Shown here piece after piece: positions 10,680 to 25,600 of a stretch of DNA of 64,000 nucleotides. A program made the translations under genes and the position numbers. The notes beneath the pieces are model-generated. The model made no database searches. It was not told where the DNA came from and was given only the letters and a program-made list of their open reading frames with translations. Source of the DNA: Sialis fuliginosa. Taxonomy: Eukaryota; Arthropoda; Insecta; Megaloptera; Sialidae. How positions within the stretch are numbered: the stretch's first letter is position 1; each line of letters begins with the position of its first letter. The stretch is taken from contig OY540810.1 in the NCBI GenBank assembly GCA_961205875.1, positions 25,792,001-25,856,000 of the forward strand, written 5' to 3'.

Positions 10680-13600
10680 CTGTATATTAACAAAATTATT
10701 AAAAACATGGTCTTCAGAAAAATTATTATGTAATATTTACCTGAAAAGCCTGAGATATCCATCGGTATCTCCGCTAATAAGTAAATCATGTGCTGAAGAT
10801 CTATTAGCTGTGCTAATTATAGATGTCATTGGATAGAATCTGTTATTCCACATTCCTATAAATGAGTTTACATAATATTAATTTAGTGTTTAATTATACT
10901 GAATTTATATTTAATACTTACCGGCAACTAGGAAGCCAACGGTAGAGTTATACGTATGCCATTTGGTATCTTTCATAGCAATTGGGCTCTTTTCTGGTGA
11001 TAATGACCTCACATCCCCTACAAAAAAAATGTTGTCAATAATAGAACTTTAAACATGTTCTCGTGGACAGATATTAAACTGAAATTATAACAATTACTTA
11101 CAGAAAGCTAAATCATAGTCAGCAGTTACTGTCTGCAAGTAGTTACTATCAGAACTCCAATCTAATTGCATAAGTGGTTGTGATCCACGTATTTTATTTG
11201 ACTTCTTGTACGTGAATCCATCTCTAGCTACTCTGAATAAGTAGATACTGCCGTTTTGTGATCCAATTGCCAGTACATCACCTGCTGGGTTGAACCCTAA
11301 ACAGTTCAAAGGTGAACCACAAACTCGAATTGTTGCTACCATAGCGCCTGTTTCGGAATTGAGTATAACAAGATGTCCTTCGGTGCTTCCAACGGCCAAT
11401 GCAACTCCAAACGGATGGAAACCAAGTGAGACACATTCGTATGGAATCTAAAATAATAAATAAAAACAATTTTTGTTCAAAGGTGTTTTTTCCTTAAAAA
11501 GACAAATTAGATGATATTTTATTCACTGCTCAGCTCTTAAAGTGATAGCGTGATTAAATGTACCTATAACACTTCTGAGATTTTAAGTACGATGGTACAG
11601 GTTTCGCCATAATCAATCCAACTGTTTTAAAATTAATAATAAACATGTTTACACATCTAAACAATTTAGGACATTAAAATTTGTCTCATGGGATCACCAA
11701 AGAAACGTTACATTTGGAAAATTCACTCTAACCTACGATTTTGCATAAAAATGTTTACACATCAATAAATTGATAGAATAAAATTAAATTACCTGGGTAT
11801 GCCAAATAAGTTTATTTTTCCTCCAAAGCGCAATGTATTTATCATGACCAGCAGTTGCAAACATTTCATCATCAGGATGTACAGCCAATCCCCAAAGTTG
11901 TCTTGCATGTCCAAATACGATCTAAAACAATGTACATACATTAATGTAATAAAACTATAGAAATCACAAATTGAATTATGTTATTTACTTGATTGAATCG
12001 TCTTTGCAATGATCCTTCCATGATATTATTTCGAGTAGTTCCAACGTAAATATTACCATCGTTTCTTCCTGGTCTTTGGGGATAAATGCTTCTAACACCT
12101 CCAGCAGATTCTGGTAACTAAAGAGTATTTTTAGAAACAAAGGGTATGTTTTGCTAAATTATACAATGATAATTTGAAATATTATGCATAATAATAAAGG
12201 TTACGATAACAAAAGTATGTAAATTTCATTTTTAGAGTACATGAACGGTAAAATATGCTACTATATACAGCTTCAAAAACATAAAAATGGCTTCTCCAGT
12301 TTTTCAATTTTTGATGATTAAAAATTATCTCTACTCCAAGATCAATTTTTCGTTTCCCGAATTGATTGTAACTTCGAGCCTCACGATATCAAAATCAGGC
12401 CCTATATTAATTGTACTTACTTTAGTATCTGTAATACGTTTATAATTTTGCAAGGAATCCCATGCAGCAATTTTACGATCTTTTTCTCCACCTGATAATA
12501 ATGTGCCTTCCGACAACATAACTAAAGAACTGATTCCTTTATTGTGTGCCTAAAAGAAAACAAAATAGATACAATAAGAATATTCAGCTAAAAAATTTTA
12601 TAATAAAAATATACCTCAAACTCCATTCGTACAAAGTATGCTCCATCACTATCTACACTATAAATTGTAATAAATCCATCACTGTCTGCAGTTACTACGT
12701 CACCATCTTGCTCAAATTGTAGACTAGTAACGTGGGTTCGAGATGGCTGAAATGAAAATCCATTGTTGTAACATTTAAATTACGTTTTGGGATTATAAAA
12801 TATGAAGCAATCTTTAGAATTGTGCACTTACAGGTTTAATAATATCTGTTCTTTCGAAAAATCCGTCTTTCCTACGATTCCAGAAAGTGAGATGGCCTTT
12901 CCCGTGCGTTATTAGAAGATTGTCATCTAACGGATGGAAAGCAGCTCCAGTTAACTCTTCTTGTAGAGTCTATAAAACAAACATTAATTTATATCAGAAT
13001 GTAAATATTTCCTTCTCTTAATATTTAGTCCAGGAAAATTTTCAGACATAAAGCATGGGAAGTCGAACTATAAGTATTGTTTGGTTCCGATTCACGGTTC
13101 ATGAAAATTAATCTGATTTATATTAGTTTGAACTTCTATCTATAGGACATTTCCATTTAAAGCATAACCTAATGCAATGGCGTAACGTGGCGTTTCCGCG
13201 CCCACGGTGAAAACTGAAAATGTCTATACGTATAAATTAATATATTTTTCATAATTTTACTCGCAGGTTGAATTTGTTATCATAAAACACGTTTATAAAT
13301 ATCGGAGACCGATACCGAGCCACGATCTACACTATACATTGGAAAAGGCTGATGTAGGGATTCGAACAGCAACCCTTATAGGAAATTACAAAGGGGCCAC
13401 GGTTAGCTCAAATTTGCGCTAATGCTAGCCAACACTGGGCCAAGATACAAAAGATAACTTCGTTCAAGACTCAGCCAAGGCTTGTCGTGCCAAGGCTGGC
13501 CCAGAGTTGGTCCAATCTTGGGTAAAGAATAGGTGACTGTGACTCGAAGCTCGGTATCTGAAGGTTGGCCTAGACTCGAACCAATATCGAAAAAGCAACA

Positions 13601-16600
13601 CTTGGCAACCCAATGTTGGAGCAAGCTTGGGACTATCGGCAAGGCTGGCATTTCGTACATGGGAATTTCAATTCACGAATTTTTGTTTTAGTTCGTCCTA
13701 TGTACATCCTATAGTTTATGATTATCGACATAATTACGAAAAACTAGCGTACGATGATTAGAAGATCTAATTTTAAAATGTACCATCAAATAGACACATA
13801 AGTTTGTGTCTATACTTATATAATGTATTTTTCCAGGGTTCGAAATTATTATTATATAGAGTATGAAATTATCAGATAATTATTGGAGTCTTTCAACGAA
13901 TAATCGATTTTTTGCCTTTTTGTCTATCTGCTGGTTTTTTAGTAATTGCCTATCAATTACGTTTGTATTTATATATTTATTTTTTACTAAATGACGACTC
14001 TAAAATATATAATTTCGTTTAAAAATCGTTCAATTTTGATTCAAAAAATTTATTTTGGTGGTTAAAATTAATAGATCCTTGTAAATCCAATCCATTAAAT
14101 TAATAATACAAGAGTCAGCGCCTACTACAAATGACAACAAATACATAAATTCCGTAAAATGAGACACTGAATTTAAATAGTAACAATGGGAATTTGTGTA
14201 GTACGTTGATTTAGACAGCTGCATATATTCCTATTCTGCAATATAATTCACGTTCTGATTTACATACAATTTGCATTCACCATTCATGTAATACCTACAT
14301 TATAATTTACACTACTGATACGTAAATCACACGATTTATGCACCAAAAAAGCCGGTGCATTAATTACTGTATTTTATATACGTATGTATGTATGTACACA
14401 AAACATAAACTACCTTACTTGCGAACTGATAAAAAATAATGAACAAATTATAATTATTAGTTTAATTAATGAGAATTAATCATGTGACAGGAGTAGCAAA
14501 TGCTACGGGCCCCGCGTCTGGGGGGCCCGCGGCTTTTCGCAAAAAATATCTCTTATTGGATTTACCATCTACCATCCAATGAATAATACGGGGTGTCCAA
14601 ATCTACAGTAATTAATAATTTAATTTTAGGGTTTCCAATCTTGATTTGATTTAATCGAAAAATCGATTTTTAAAGCTCCGATCTTTAAATCGTTTTTTCT
14701 AAATTTGCCCACATTAAATGCCTCGGGGGACACCCGCCTCATTTGTTAATAAAATAAAACCTATTTACCTTTTTTTTGGTTATTTAAAAGGGTAAAATGT
14801 CTAATAATCAATTGACTTTTTTGGTCATTGAAAGTCTATAAGGAGTGATAATCATCCAATTTATTTAAAAAAATAAAGCCCACTGATATTTTTTTCTGTC
14901 GTAAAAAAATCACAGGGGGTGACACTCGCCTAATGTACAAAAAATAAATCCTATTGACTTTTTTTCGGGGTGGAGGGGGGATGCCACTGCCAATGGCCTC
15001 TTTATAACATTTGCTACAAGCTGATTTAATCCGGCACTGGTCACTCACATTGATAGAAGGGGGGGGGGGGGGGGGGGGGTCTAACAAAAGGGATCGGTAA
15101 ATACCTAAATATAACATCAGTGTTTCACCCAAGATAAGAGCTTTCCACTAAAAATTGTTATTTTTTTGTAATCACTATACTTTAATATTATACAGTACTT
15201 TAGGTATGTATGTAAATAATTAAAAATAATTGCTTCTGCAATAAAAAAAATTCTGAAACAAATACTTTAAAAAATTAAGTATATGTTAATGTTATTCTTT
15301 TTTTCTGTATAACATTAAAATAAATAAATGAATCCAAAATTCTTTGTTATATTTCTACCTAATTCTATATATTGTATCAATTACTATTATACCTTTATGC
15401 AATTTTTCAATAACTTGAATTTAGGTTTAATGACCGAACGATCTTTCGTCACTATAATCATTTTGCAAATATAATTTATCACTGCTATATCTATTCAAGC
15501 CGGCGTCTAATTGTTCTACAACACGCAATCCACCTTTGATTATAATTTTTAATGTACTGAAAAATGTCCTTTATTCAGAAATACGTGTTTTTATGTTCTG
15601 TAGAAATGCCATTATAAAACGGATATTATAATCATGGAAAAAATTAAACAAATATGTGAACGAATACATTAACTATATGTTAACGATTGCCAAGTACATT
15701 TAACGGTGAGATGAAAGAATCAAACATTTTAACTAAAATTAAATTCGATTTTACGAATTTATGAATAAATTATTAACAATCAGAAATTATCTTGGACATT
15801 TATAAATTTGCGCATTGATTAGAACAAATTTAATATTTAGTGACGTAAATAGAAATCGATCTGTTAATGTTAACAAGCGTTTTACATAAAATATCGCGAT
15901 ATGTTGTGATTGGCGGAAACTACCTGATGGAAATAGTTAAATATAACTCATAAATAAAATTTAATGATTATATAACAAGCTATATTAAAATTAAAAAAAA
16001 TATCAGAATGCATAAAAATTTATGAAAGTTTTTCTCGATTACTTACCGCAACTTTTCCTAATAAATGTCCCCATTGCCATTGCCAAACTGAAAGTATACT
16101 TTCTCGTCCACCATCGACAGCCAGAACGTAAGCCCCGCCATTCTGAAATTAAAAAAATCATAAATTAAGAGGCTGTCATATTTTTGGCGATCAAATAAAT
16201 CAATTATTCCTAAATATCTGAAGATTAGATACATAAAATACGTAGCCAGCAGGGCCGTAACTAGAGGCTCTGGGGCCCCAGAGCAGCAAGTGACCGAGGG
16301 ACCCTCACTATATACAAAATATAAAAATTGAAGACCTTTTTTTTGTTCCTCTATCTTGCCAACCCCAGTTTTTACGCTGCAGTGGTAATTACGGCCCTGG
16401 TAGCTAGGAGTGTCTTAATCATATATTTTTTTAATATATAGACTTTGCATATTATTATTTAATTCAACAACATTTATAATAAAACAAAAGTAGTTTATTT
16501 GATTATGTGAATACTTTCATCTATAATCTATATAATAAAACGCCAGTGGTGCAGCCGAAAATGAAGATGTATAAATATTTTGTCAGTAATTTAAAAAATA

Positions 16601-19600
16601 AGTATAATTTATTTTATTTTATTTGTTTATATAATGATTTGCTTAGTCAACATTTCAAGTAAAATAGTAATTTTTTGTAAAAAAAAAACATTTCAATATT
16701 CACGATGAAATGGATAAGGAAAACCTGTGTGTAGTGGGAAAAATAATAAACACTGGAGCTTCTTTGCCCCCTCATCTCTATAAATACGTGTTTGTATTGA
16801 GCTAAAGTTTATTGTTAGACCAGACATGAGTTTTGTATTGTTATTGCGGTAGTCTAAATAATCAAAGACATCATAGTAGATTATTAGAGACCACAGTTTT
16901 ATTCTGTCTTTAAAATATCTGCCTTGGGAACCACGGGACTTTCTTATACGTAATCCTAACAGTGAATAGTATACGTGATTCTTATTTTATTAAAACATTT
17001 CTGACAAACTAACAAGATAGAATAAAATGAATAATATAGGTATGTAATATTATTCTCTACATTATATAACAAATGATTTTTTTAACGTAATAACTGAAAA
17101 CGGATGTTTACTTTTGTAAATTTTTGAGTTTTCGAATTATTTTTGAAATAAAAAAAAATATTTTAGATAAAAAATTTCGAGTATGTTATTATCTATAATT
17201 TATTCCCCACACATTTTTTTCCAACATTTATGATTTAGCCAAAAAGAATTTTTTTATGTAATTATTAAGATTCACCTACACTGTTCACTTTCAGTATTAC
17301 GTATATGGCAGATATTTCTCCTCTGTTATGAACCATTTGAATTATAACAAAAAATTTTTTTTCAAACATGAAAAAATGAATAGAACATAAATTATAGATA
17401 TAGATATTACCTACAATTTTTAACTTGACTATTTTTCTCTATTTCGGTTTCACTTTACTTACTTATACTACATATATGTATATTTCATATACATGGTATG
17501 TATAAGAAAGTAAACAATTAAGTTAGATGGTTTTGATAAGAATATATTATTACTGACCAGTTGTGAGAAAGCCACGGCTGAAACACCGATCTCAAACTCC
17601 CCCATTCCAAAAACATACAGTGTTTGTAATGTCTCAGTGCTCCAAATTCGGATGTGTGCTTGTGTCTTTCTGTTTCTACCTGCGCGTTGGCCGGAAGCTA
17701 CCATCTCGCGAGACGGATGTAAGTCCATGCTGTAAATAAATGTAATATTTGAAAAATATCTCCGCTAAAACAGGTCAGTTATAGGGTGACCAGATTTTAG
17801 TTTTTGTAAACCATGACATGTAAAAAACCCTTATTTTATTTTATTGTTTTTATTTTTATTTTACTAAAATTTATTAAAATTTATTATCCTAATCTGCACT
17901 TTTGCGCCCCCTGCTCTATTTTTGACGACCTTTTTTTGCCATCATCATTATTACAAAACCCGAAGAAATTGCACCGAAACCCTGAGCTCAGAGAAACAGT
18001 ATACAAACCCTGAAACTCCGGGTGAAAACCTTTGACCTATTCACTCTAGTCAGTTATCCCATTTGCTGTTAAAAATGTACATATATTTCAATATATTTGT
18101 GTAGATGTATTTAGATTAGGACAGTTTATGAATGCATAACAGGAATCTTAGTTCATTAAACGAAACTGTTACCAAACCTTGATGGCGGTCATTTTTTTCT
18201 AAATATCATTTTCATTGTATAATACTATATATTCCATAGCCGTCGATTGAAAATTTATAATATGTAAATATGTTTTAAATTACAAATATTACAATTTAAT
18301 TTGGTCTATAAAAGAGATGATTGTTTCAAATAGACAATGAATTATCACTGAAATACTTTTAAAGGCAATATACACATTTATAATTAAATAATTTTATAGT
18401 TTAAAAAAATTGAAAGATATTTTAAAATTCGAATGACACGCTATTGACTTTAAGGAGCACATTTTGCGGAGCACAATGGTAACGATTTTAAGTAGCGTTT
18501 TACGCGTCCTATATCTTTTCTTGTTTAATGCCCGGTATTATAAAGGACCTAACAAAATTTGTTAGCTAGCAATTACATTCAAATGGGGTATTAATACTGT
18601 ACTAGTATCTATGGATTAGTTATGGAATTTAGAGCAGTGACACTTCAACTAATTGTAACACAGTTGGTATCTTTGACCGTACAAAATAATTTTCATAACA
18701 TCACCACTGTTTTAATACCGTTTGTATTTACCTTCAACGCGTGCGCGAAAATTGTCAAAGTCATCAACAAACTCCAAAAGAACTGTCATATAAGTTTGAT
18801 ATCTCAGTTGAAAGTGTTTGTTAGCTAACAAATTTGTTAGGTCCTTTATGATACCGGGCATAATTGTAAGATAAATGCAAACAAAAATATTTCAAAACGT
18901 TTTTATTTTTTGATTTGTTAAATTTTCTAGAAATAAAATTTGACTTTTGTTATTCCGCTAATCCCCTCTTGCCCCAAATTTGTTTAAATGATTTGTTATA
19001 CTATACCTATATAGTATACATTGTTTTATGAAAATAAATATATATAATATGGCACTTTTAGTTAATAATTTAATATTCTAATTTTTTGATTTGATAAAAA
19101 AAAAATGAAATACTTACCATTGAATATCTTCTGTGTGGCCAACATAATGTCTTTGAGTTTCTTCATCTCTATCATACATAACAGCTACGGCAGCAACAAA
19201 ATAAAGAAGTTCTCCTGTAGGAAGGACCCAGAGATTTTTTCTGGAATCTGTTCCTCTATAACCGTATCTATAATTCTGGTTTAAGGAAAATTAAAATACA
19301 TAAATATGAGTTAAGATGATTTTTTGTATAAACATTAAAATAGGTTAATACTTTTATTTGTAAAATATAATAAAAAGTTTGTCGTTTATAATTTATAATT
19401 AGACGATTATTGAATGAATATTTACATTTCAAAATTTTTATATTAAAAAAACAAAGTTTAAGAAAATTTCTCAATCTTCGAAAATTTATGGATAAAAAAT
19501 CGGAAACTCGATACGTTTTATTTCTTTATATAACAATAAGTATCTTAAAATAAAATTGTACAATAGATAAGAAAGAATAGTACTGTTTCTTATCGTGATC

Positions 19601-22600
19601 AAAAAATTTAAATTAGCTACTTTGTAATAAATTCTTACACATTGCTAAAATCGTCATTTTTGGGACTTTTAGGTTAGAATATCTAAAAATACCTGAGCTA
19701 ATTGAGAAAGTTGGGGATCGGATTTGGTTTAAGCATGCCAAAAACCTTCGAAATCACCTATTTAAGTGACTCAGGCAGAATAAAAGTATTTTTGGTTATT
19801 TTATTTCTTATAATATTCAATTTTCATATTCGAAAGTTATATTATTAATATTAAAGTTTGTATAAGAAGGATACACCCATTCAAGGAGTAATTTCTTCTC
19901 TGGCGGTGAATTGTCTATAGGCGCATGGTGTATTGGTGGGTAGAATGTTCTTCTAAGTCCTCGAATTGTGACACGGATAGGCTCTTCTTTTAAAACTTCT
20001 AATAATGTGTAATCTATAATTTAAATACATACAATTATAATCGACTGTCAACCATTAAAAACCTAAACGAATATCCATTTTTACTGCCCAGAAATAATGT
20101 ATATTTTTTAATTTTGGTAATTTATAAAATGTTATTTGTTTTAACTGTTAAAATACACGTTAAGGGTAGTAACCACCTTTTAAATGTTGGTCAAAAATCG
20201 AAATTCATTATTTTGCGTATTGTTAGACAAAGTTATTTGATTTTAATAATTATTTATTTACAATCGTAGGAGAGGCAATATTTTATTAAATTGTATCCTA
20301 AGGCGGTGGCACTTAGTTTCTAATACTTTTTAGTTTTTTTATTAAAAATTAAAGAAATATTCAATCAAAAATTATCAAATTTAAAATTTCACTGCACCCT
20401 TTCGAAATCAATGTTGAAATCAAATCAAGAAATTTCGATATTTAGAAATTTTTCAAGGGTTAAATTGTACACTTACTGCAACTTTTAGCAAATATATCAA
20501 GATTAAAAAATCGAAGGGTATACTATAAAAACTTTATGAGTAGAAAATTGGTTAGTTGATCAGATCATTTTTCTCAACATTTTTGTGGATATCTTCGTTT
20601 TTTCTTTTGAATGGCCTAATTTACACATCGATAATACAGCAGTTTTTTTTACAAACCATGCTCTTAAATACTTAAAATCAGTCAACAATACAAAAGAATA
20701 AAACGCATAGACAATTTCACAAAAAGCTTATTATAATAGCAAGAATAACTGCGTTAATAGTAGTTTCTATAAAATTGATATTTATTATTTTTGTTAACAT
20801 GCAATGCTACATTATAGATATGCAATAAATATCATAAAATGATTTATCTTTATTGATTTAAACTGCTGGATCGTTGATAATAATAGTTCAAGCCCCTTTG
20901 ATAATATATGAATATATGATTTGGTGAATGAATATGAATGTGAAAATTTTATTTGTAACATTTTCTGTTTGATTATAATCGAAAAAAGTTCATTGAGCTG
21001 CATATCAGGGGTTGCAAACTAGTTGATCGTTTACATCTAATTGTAAGAATTTTTGGCTTCTATAAATCAATTAAAAATAATCTCAATGTATTAAAGCAAA
21101 GAAACTTCTCAAACCAACCACTTGTTCTACATTAATCTACATGACCCAAAGAGATTGTATACATAGAGACAGTGAGCTAACCGAAAACGATAACTGTCGG
21201 TAGAAAGAGAAAGAACAAGATTATGGACCACAGAATAGATACTCTAGAAACGATAGTCCACGTCACGTATGTAGATACTCAATATTTTCTTTCTCTTATT
21301 ATTTATGATTGACGCTGACTTATATAAAGTGCTATGGCTCACTTATTGTTAGTCTATGTCATGCAATGTCTTTTACATGATTTCTTCTTTAAACAGCCAG
21401 TATTTGATGAAACTATTTATGTTTTGACGCGAGCATGAATGCAACAAAAATATGTCACACTTTGAAAGCTTATATCTCTAATAATTGTAGAGCAATAAAT
21501 AAAACACTGATCCCTCAATCCTAAAATACAGTAGCATAAAAAGTATATACAGGCTGAGTTATATCGTGAGGAAACTACAGACCTCCAAAGATTTGAATAC
21601 GTGTTATCGATTTCCAGTATCAACCAATGATTATTTAGATTTGGGATGTATCTGGCCAGTGGACCCTTTGATTTTTATCTATTTTTTTTTTTAATTTTGC
21701 TTATGTTTGGCACTTTTGTAAGTAAATAGTAAAATATATGAGTTATCCATAAATAACATATTAAAATTTTAGACTTTTATCTATACTTTGCTTTAATGAT
21801 CGAATAACCTTAAATGAATTATTTTGAAGTTAAAACGACTATATTTTAAATATAATTTAGATCACTTGCTAAAATAACAGTTTTTTTAGCAACCAGGCTG
21901 GTCAGTTTGAAAAGATTCACAGTAAGTATGTATTTATCTAATTATCGTTTTTTACAGACTAAACTGATCTAATCCGGGAATTAAAAAAAAACTACGTTAA
22001 AATACATTTCAATATCGCATTCATAAAAAGCAACAATGATAAATTAAACAAAACAAAACATAATCAACGACACAACAAACAAACAAATGATGTTTGAAAT
22101 AATGACCGTTTCCCCTGACGACCTCACCATCGGGTGCGTAGAGCGCCCGCGGTCTGCTCTTGCTGCGCGCCCGTCGTTGTACCTTTCCCATGTCCTCTAC
22201 GACAGCAGGCGGAGGGGGCGCGGTGCTGATCCCCGCGCGTGAGCGGGAACGGCGTATCGGCGACGCCATCAGACCGCCGACGCCGCCCACTCCTAGATAG
22301 AACGTGTCTATGTCCGCGAACTCGTTGCGCAGCTGTGAGAAGCTACGTACCTGTAATGATACAATGTTGGCGTGGAGATGCTGTTTCTGTTGGTTACGTA
22401 TTTGTTTGGCGGGCTAGGAGACATTGCTTCTGATTGGTTGTATATCTCTATATATAAAAAATGAATGTTTGTTTGTATGAGGCTTATAGACTCGGGAATT
22501 ACTGAACCGATTTCAATGTGAGTTTCACCAATATTTAGATAATTTTTCTGTGTAAGTTCGTGGTTATTAATATTTTATTAAAACCTAAGATTTAACATGA

Positions 22601-25600
22601 AAGACTAAAAAAATCTTTTCTCTTAAATATTTTTTCGAACAAATACTTAGATGATTTTTGACACATACTTACAATTAAATATTTTGAAATATATTGATTG
22701 AACATCGAAATATAAAAAACATTTCACTTCCAAAAAAGGTAAAATATCGAAATTAATTATTATAAATATGATTGTTGGTAACATATTTATTTATTTTTGA
22801 TTTTCATACAAGACGGGACCTGGTGTTTCCTGGCAGTTTGAAAATATAATTCTGGACGTTATTGTAGGAGGTTGTAAGGTGCTCTTGTTTAAATATCGTA
22901 GAGCCACCATGTACAGAATGTTCAAAATTCATTTTCAAATTTTAAGATCTTCAAAGTTATTCTTCTCAACTTTTTCAAATGGAATACCTTATATATTTTT
23001 AACGATGTTGTGTAGAACGAACATTTTTTTTATGTAGGTACATTCTTATTACTATTTGTAACCATTTTTGATTTATTCCGCAAAAAGTATAAAATTCAAC
23101 AATATTTATTTAAAAAATAGGTTTTTTCAAATAAAACAAAACACCATATACATGGCGGCTCTACGATATTTAAAGAGTACCCTACAACCTCCTACAATAA
23201 GGTCCATATTTAAGTGGAGTAATGAAAAATCAATTTTAGATATGAATAAACATCCCAAATAAATATGCAAAAATATTCAGCGTCAGGGCATTCCATTAAA
23301 AAGTACCTTAATTAAGCGTACCCCACTTTTTTGTAACACTGTATAATTTACAATAATTTACCCATAGTTTACATCTGCATTAGAAAGATTTTTTTATCAG
23401 TTATGGTGTACAAGCTATCGAACTTCCACGCACTATTGCCCCACCCTGTACAATGAAGATAAAATGTCTTATATGGAGATGGACATACTTGGGTAGACGC
23501 AAATAACGAATAGATGTTAAAAACGTACTTTATGTTAAACAAAGTATTTCTTGATACGAGTTATTTAATTTAATTTGTTTATAATGTGTAATTACATTTA
23601 GCATGTACACTATAAGTTTATATAATAAAATCATATATACTACCCTATAAAGATTATTCATGAATTGTACGAGGGTTAAAGTAGTTTTTTGTATAAAAAC
23701 TTGAAACTATTTTTTAGATCTACGTGTCTAAGTAACTGACATTAATAAGGTGAAAATTAAAATAATTTTTACAAGAATAAATTGAATATATACGAAAATT
23801 AAATTTGCATGATTATGATCGTTTACATCAGTTATTAGAATTTTTTCAAGGAGCTTTGTTAAAATCAATAATTAAATGCCATATTTTATATACATATATA
23901 GTCCGTTGCATACACATGTTTTTATATGTATATATTTTCTTATCATTGTTTCATTCAATTTAAAAGAGTGATTGCTAAATAAAATAGAGATATAACCTTT
24001 TCTAGTTAGATTGTAGTATAGATTGCAACGCAAGGCGTTAAAAATAAATATTTATAAATACTGAATTTTTTTACAAGGTCTCAAAAGAAAACTTATTTTT
24101 GGATAAATAGAATAGCTGAATTTCTGAGAAGGAAGCTGGATACGCAAGTATTACATAAGAAAGGGGGGTAGATTTTTTCTTACTTCTGCTCGCAAAGTTA
24201 ATAAAATTACTTTTTTGCCTAAAGATTAATGTTCTTTAAAAAAAATTTGATTTTTGTTTTGATTTTAATGTCTAATAAAAATAAATAAACATATTTTATG
24301 GCTTATCATTTAAAGAAGGGGGGGGGGGGGAGTTTAGAATTTTCTTATTTTTGCTTATAAAGTGGGTGCGGTGGGGGTTTGAAATTAACCAATAATGCTT
24401 ACGTAATACTTACGTATATACATTGTACACTTTACATATTATTTCTAATTTACAAAAGATAAAAATACATTCAATTGTAATTGTCTTTACTCAATAGTTC
24501 TAAATATCTGGTTTAATTGTCAGTGTAATTAAAAAGAGGGGGTGTCCCCCCGGTGGGGGGAAGCAGTTGGTTATACCATATAATACATATGTTTTGTAAT
24601 GGTACCTTTGCTTGTAAATATCCCTCCCCTAAAAAATGGTTACGCCACTGTTTGTTGTTTTTTAAAGAAAATTCTTATCTATTCACATAATACGTATTAT
24701 TAAGAGTAAGGAAGATTTAAGATGTCAGCCCGAATAAAATATACATGTATAATGCCCGGTATTATAAAAAAATTGTTTGAGTGCAAAAGCAAATTAGCTT
24801 CCAGCTAACGCTATCTGCTAGGCTATACTACTCAATATATTTTTATAAATAATAACTTTACGTACTTCTTGTCCATGAACTGTGTACATTCTCTTTGCTC
24901 CACTCATTTTTAACACTTGTCCCAAATCGTCCAATACTTCTTCAAAAGGCTGAGAAGTTCGTAAATTTAGAAGAACACGACACTGTAAAAAAATTATAAA
25001 TAATAATTACTTTTCCATGTTCTTACAATCACCATAATACGTAGTGATTAAAATTTTGTACAGTAAAATTACAGACAAATTACACAGTTGCAATTTTATT
25101 TTAATTCCTGCTAAGCAATGGAACGTACACGTATCTTAGATAAGGAAAGTCAATGGATGCATAACAGACCACCTAGTCTATTATACTAAACTGTAATTAA
25201 AACTTTATGGTGACCATTTTTCCCAAATATAATTTTCAATTTCTATAAGTAGTTATGTATCCCATAGTCGTTTTTATAATATGCACATAAATATGCTTAA
25301 AATTAAACTTAAGTCTGTAAGAGAAATGATGGTTTCGAATAGACGTTTCTCTGTTAATGAATTATCACTGAAATACTTTTAAAGGCAATATAAAATATTT
25401 ATTTTAATTTTATTCCAAACAATTAACTTTATTTTAAAATCCGAATGATACGCCGCTGACTTTACGGAGCACGTTTTTGCGGAATACACTGGTTACAATG
25501 TTACAATGATTCTTATATATTTTCTTGTTTATAAAACGTATTATAAAAAGTCGAACATTCAAAATCATCATTTTTGGAAATTTTACGTAAAGATATTTCG

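Noticed and set aside
13320-13400. tRNA gene on the minus strand
   Set aside because: A B box is present, but no cloverleaf can be drawn; a SINE remnant fits better.
13403-13660. Minus-strand 85-codon open frame with repeating LGQP
   Set aside because: It is the translation of a degenerate GC-rich tandem repeat, not a gene; no splice or start context.
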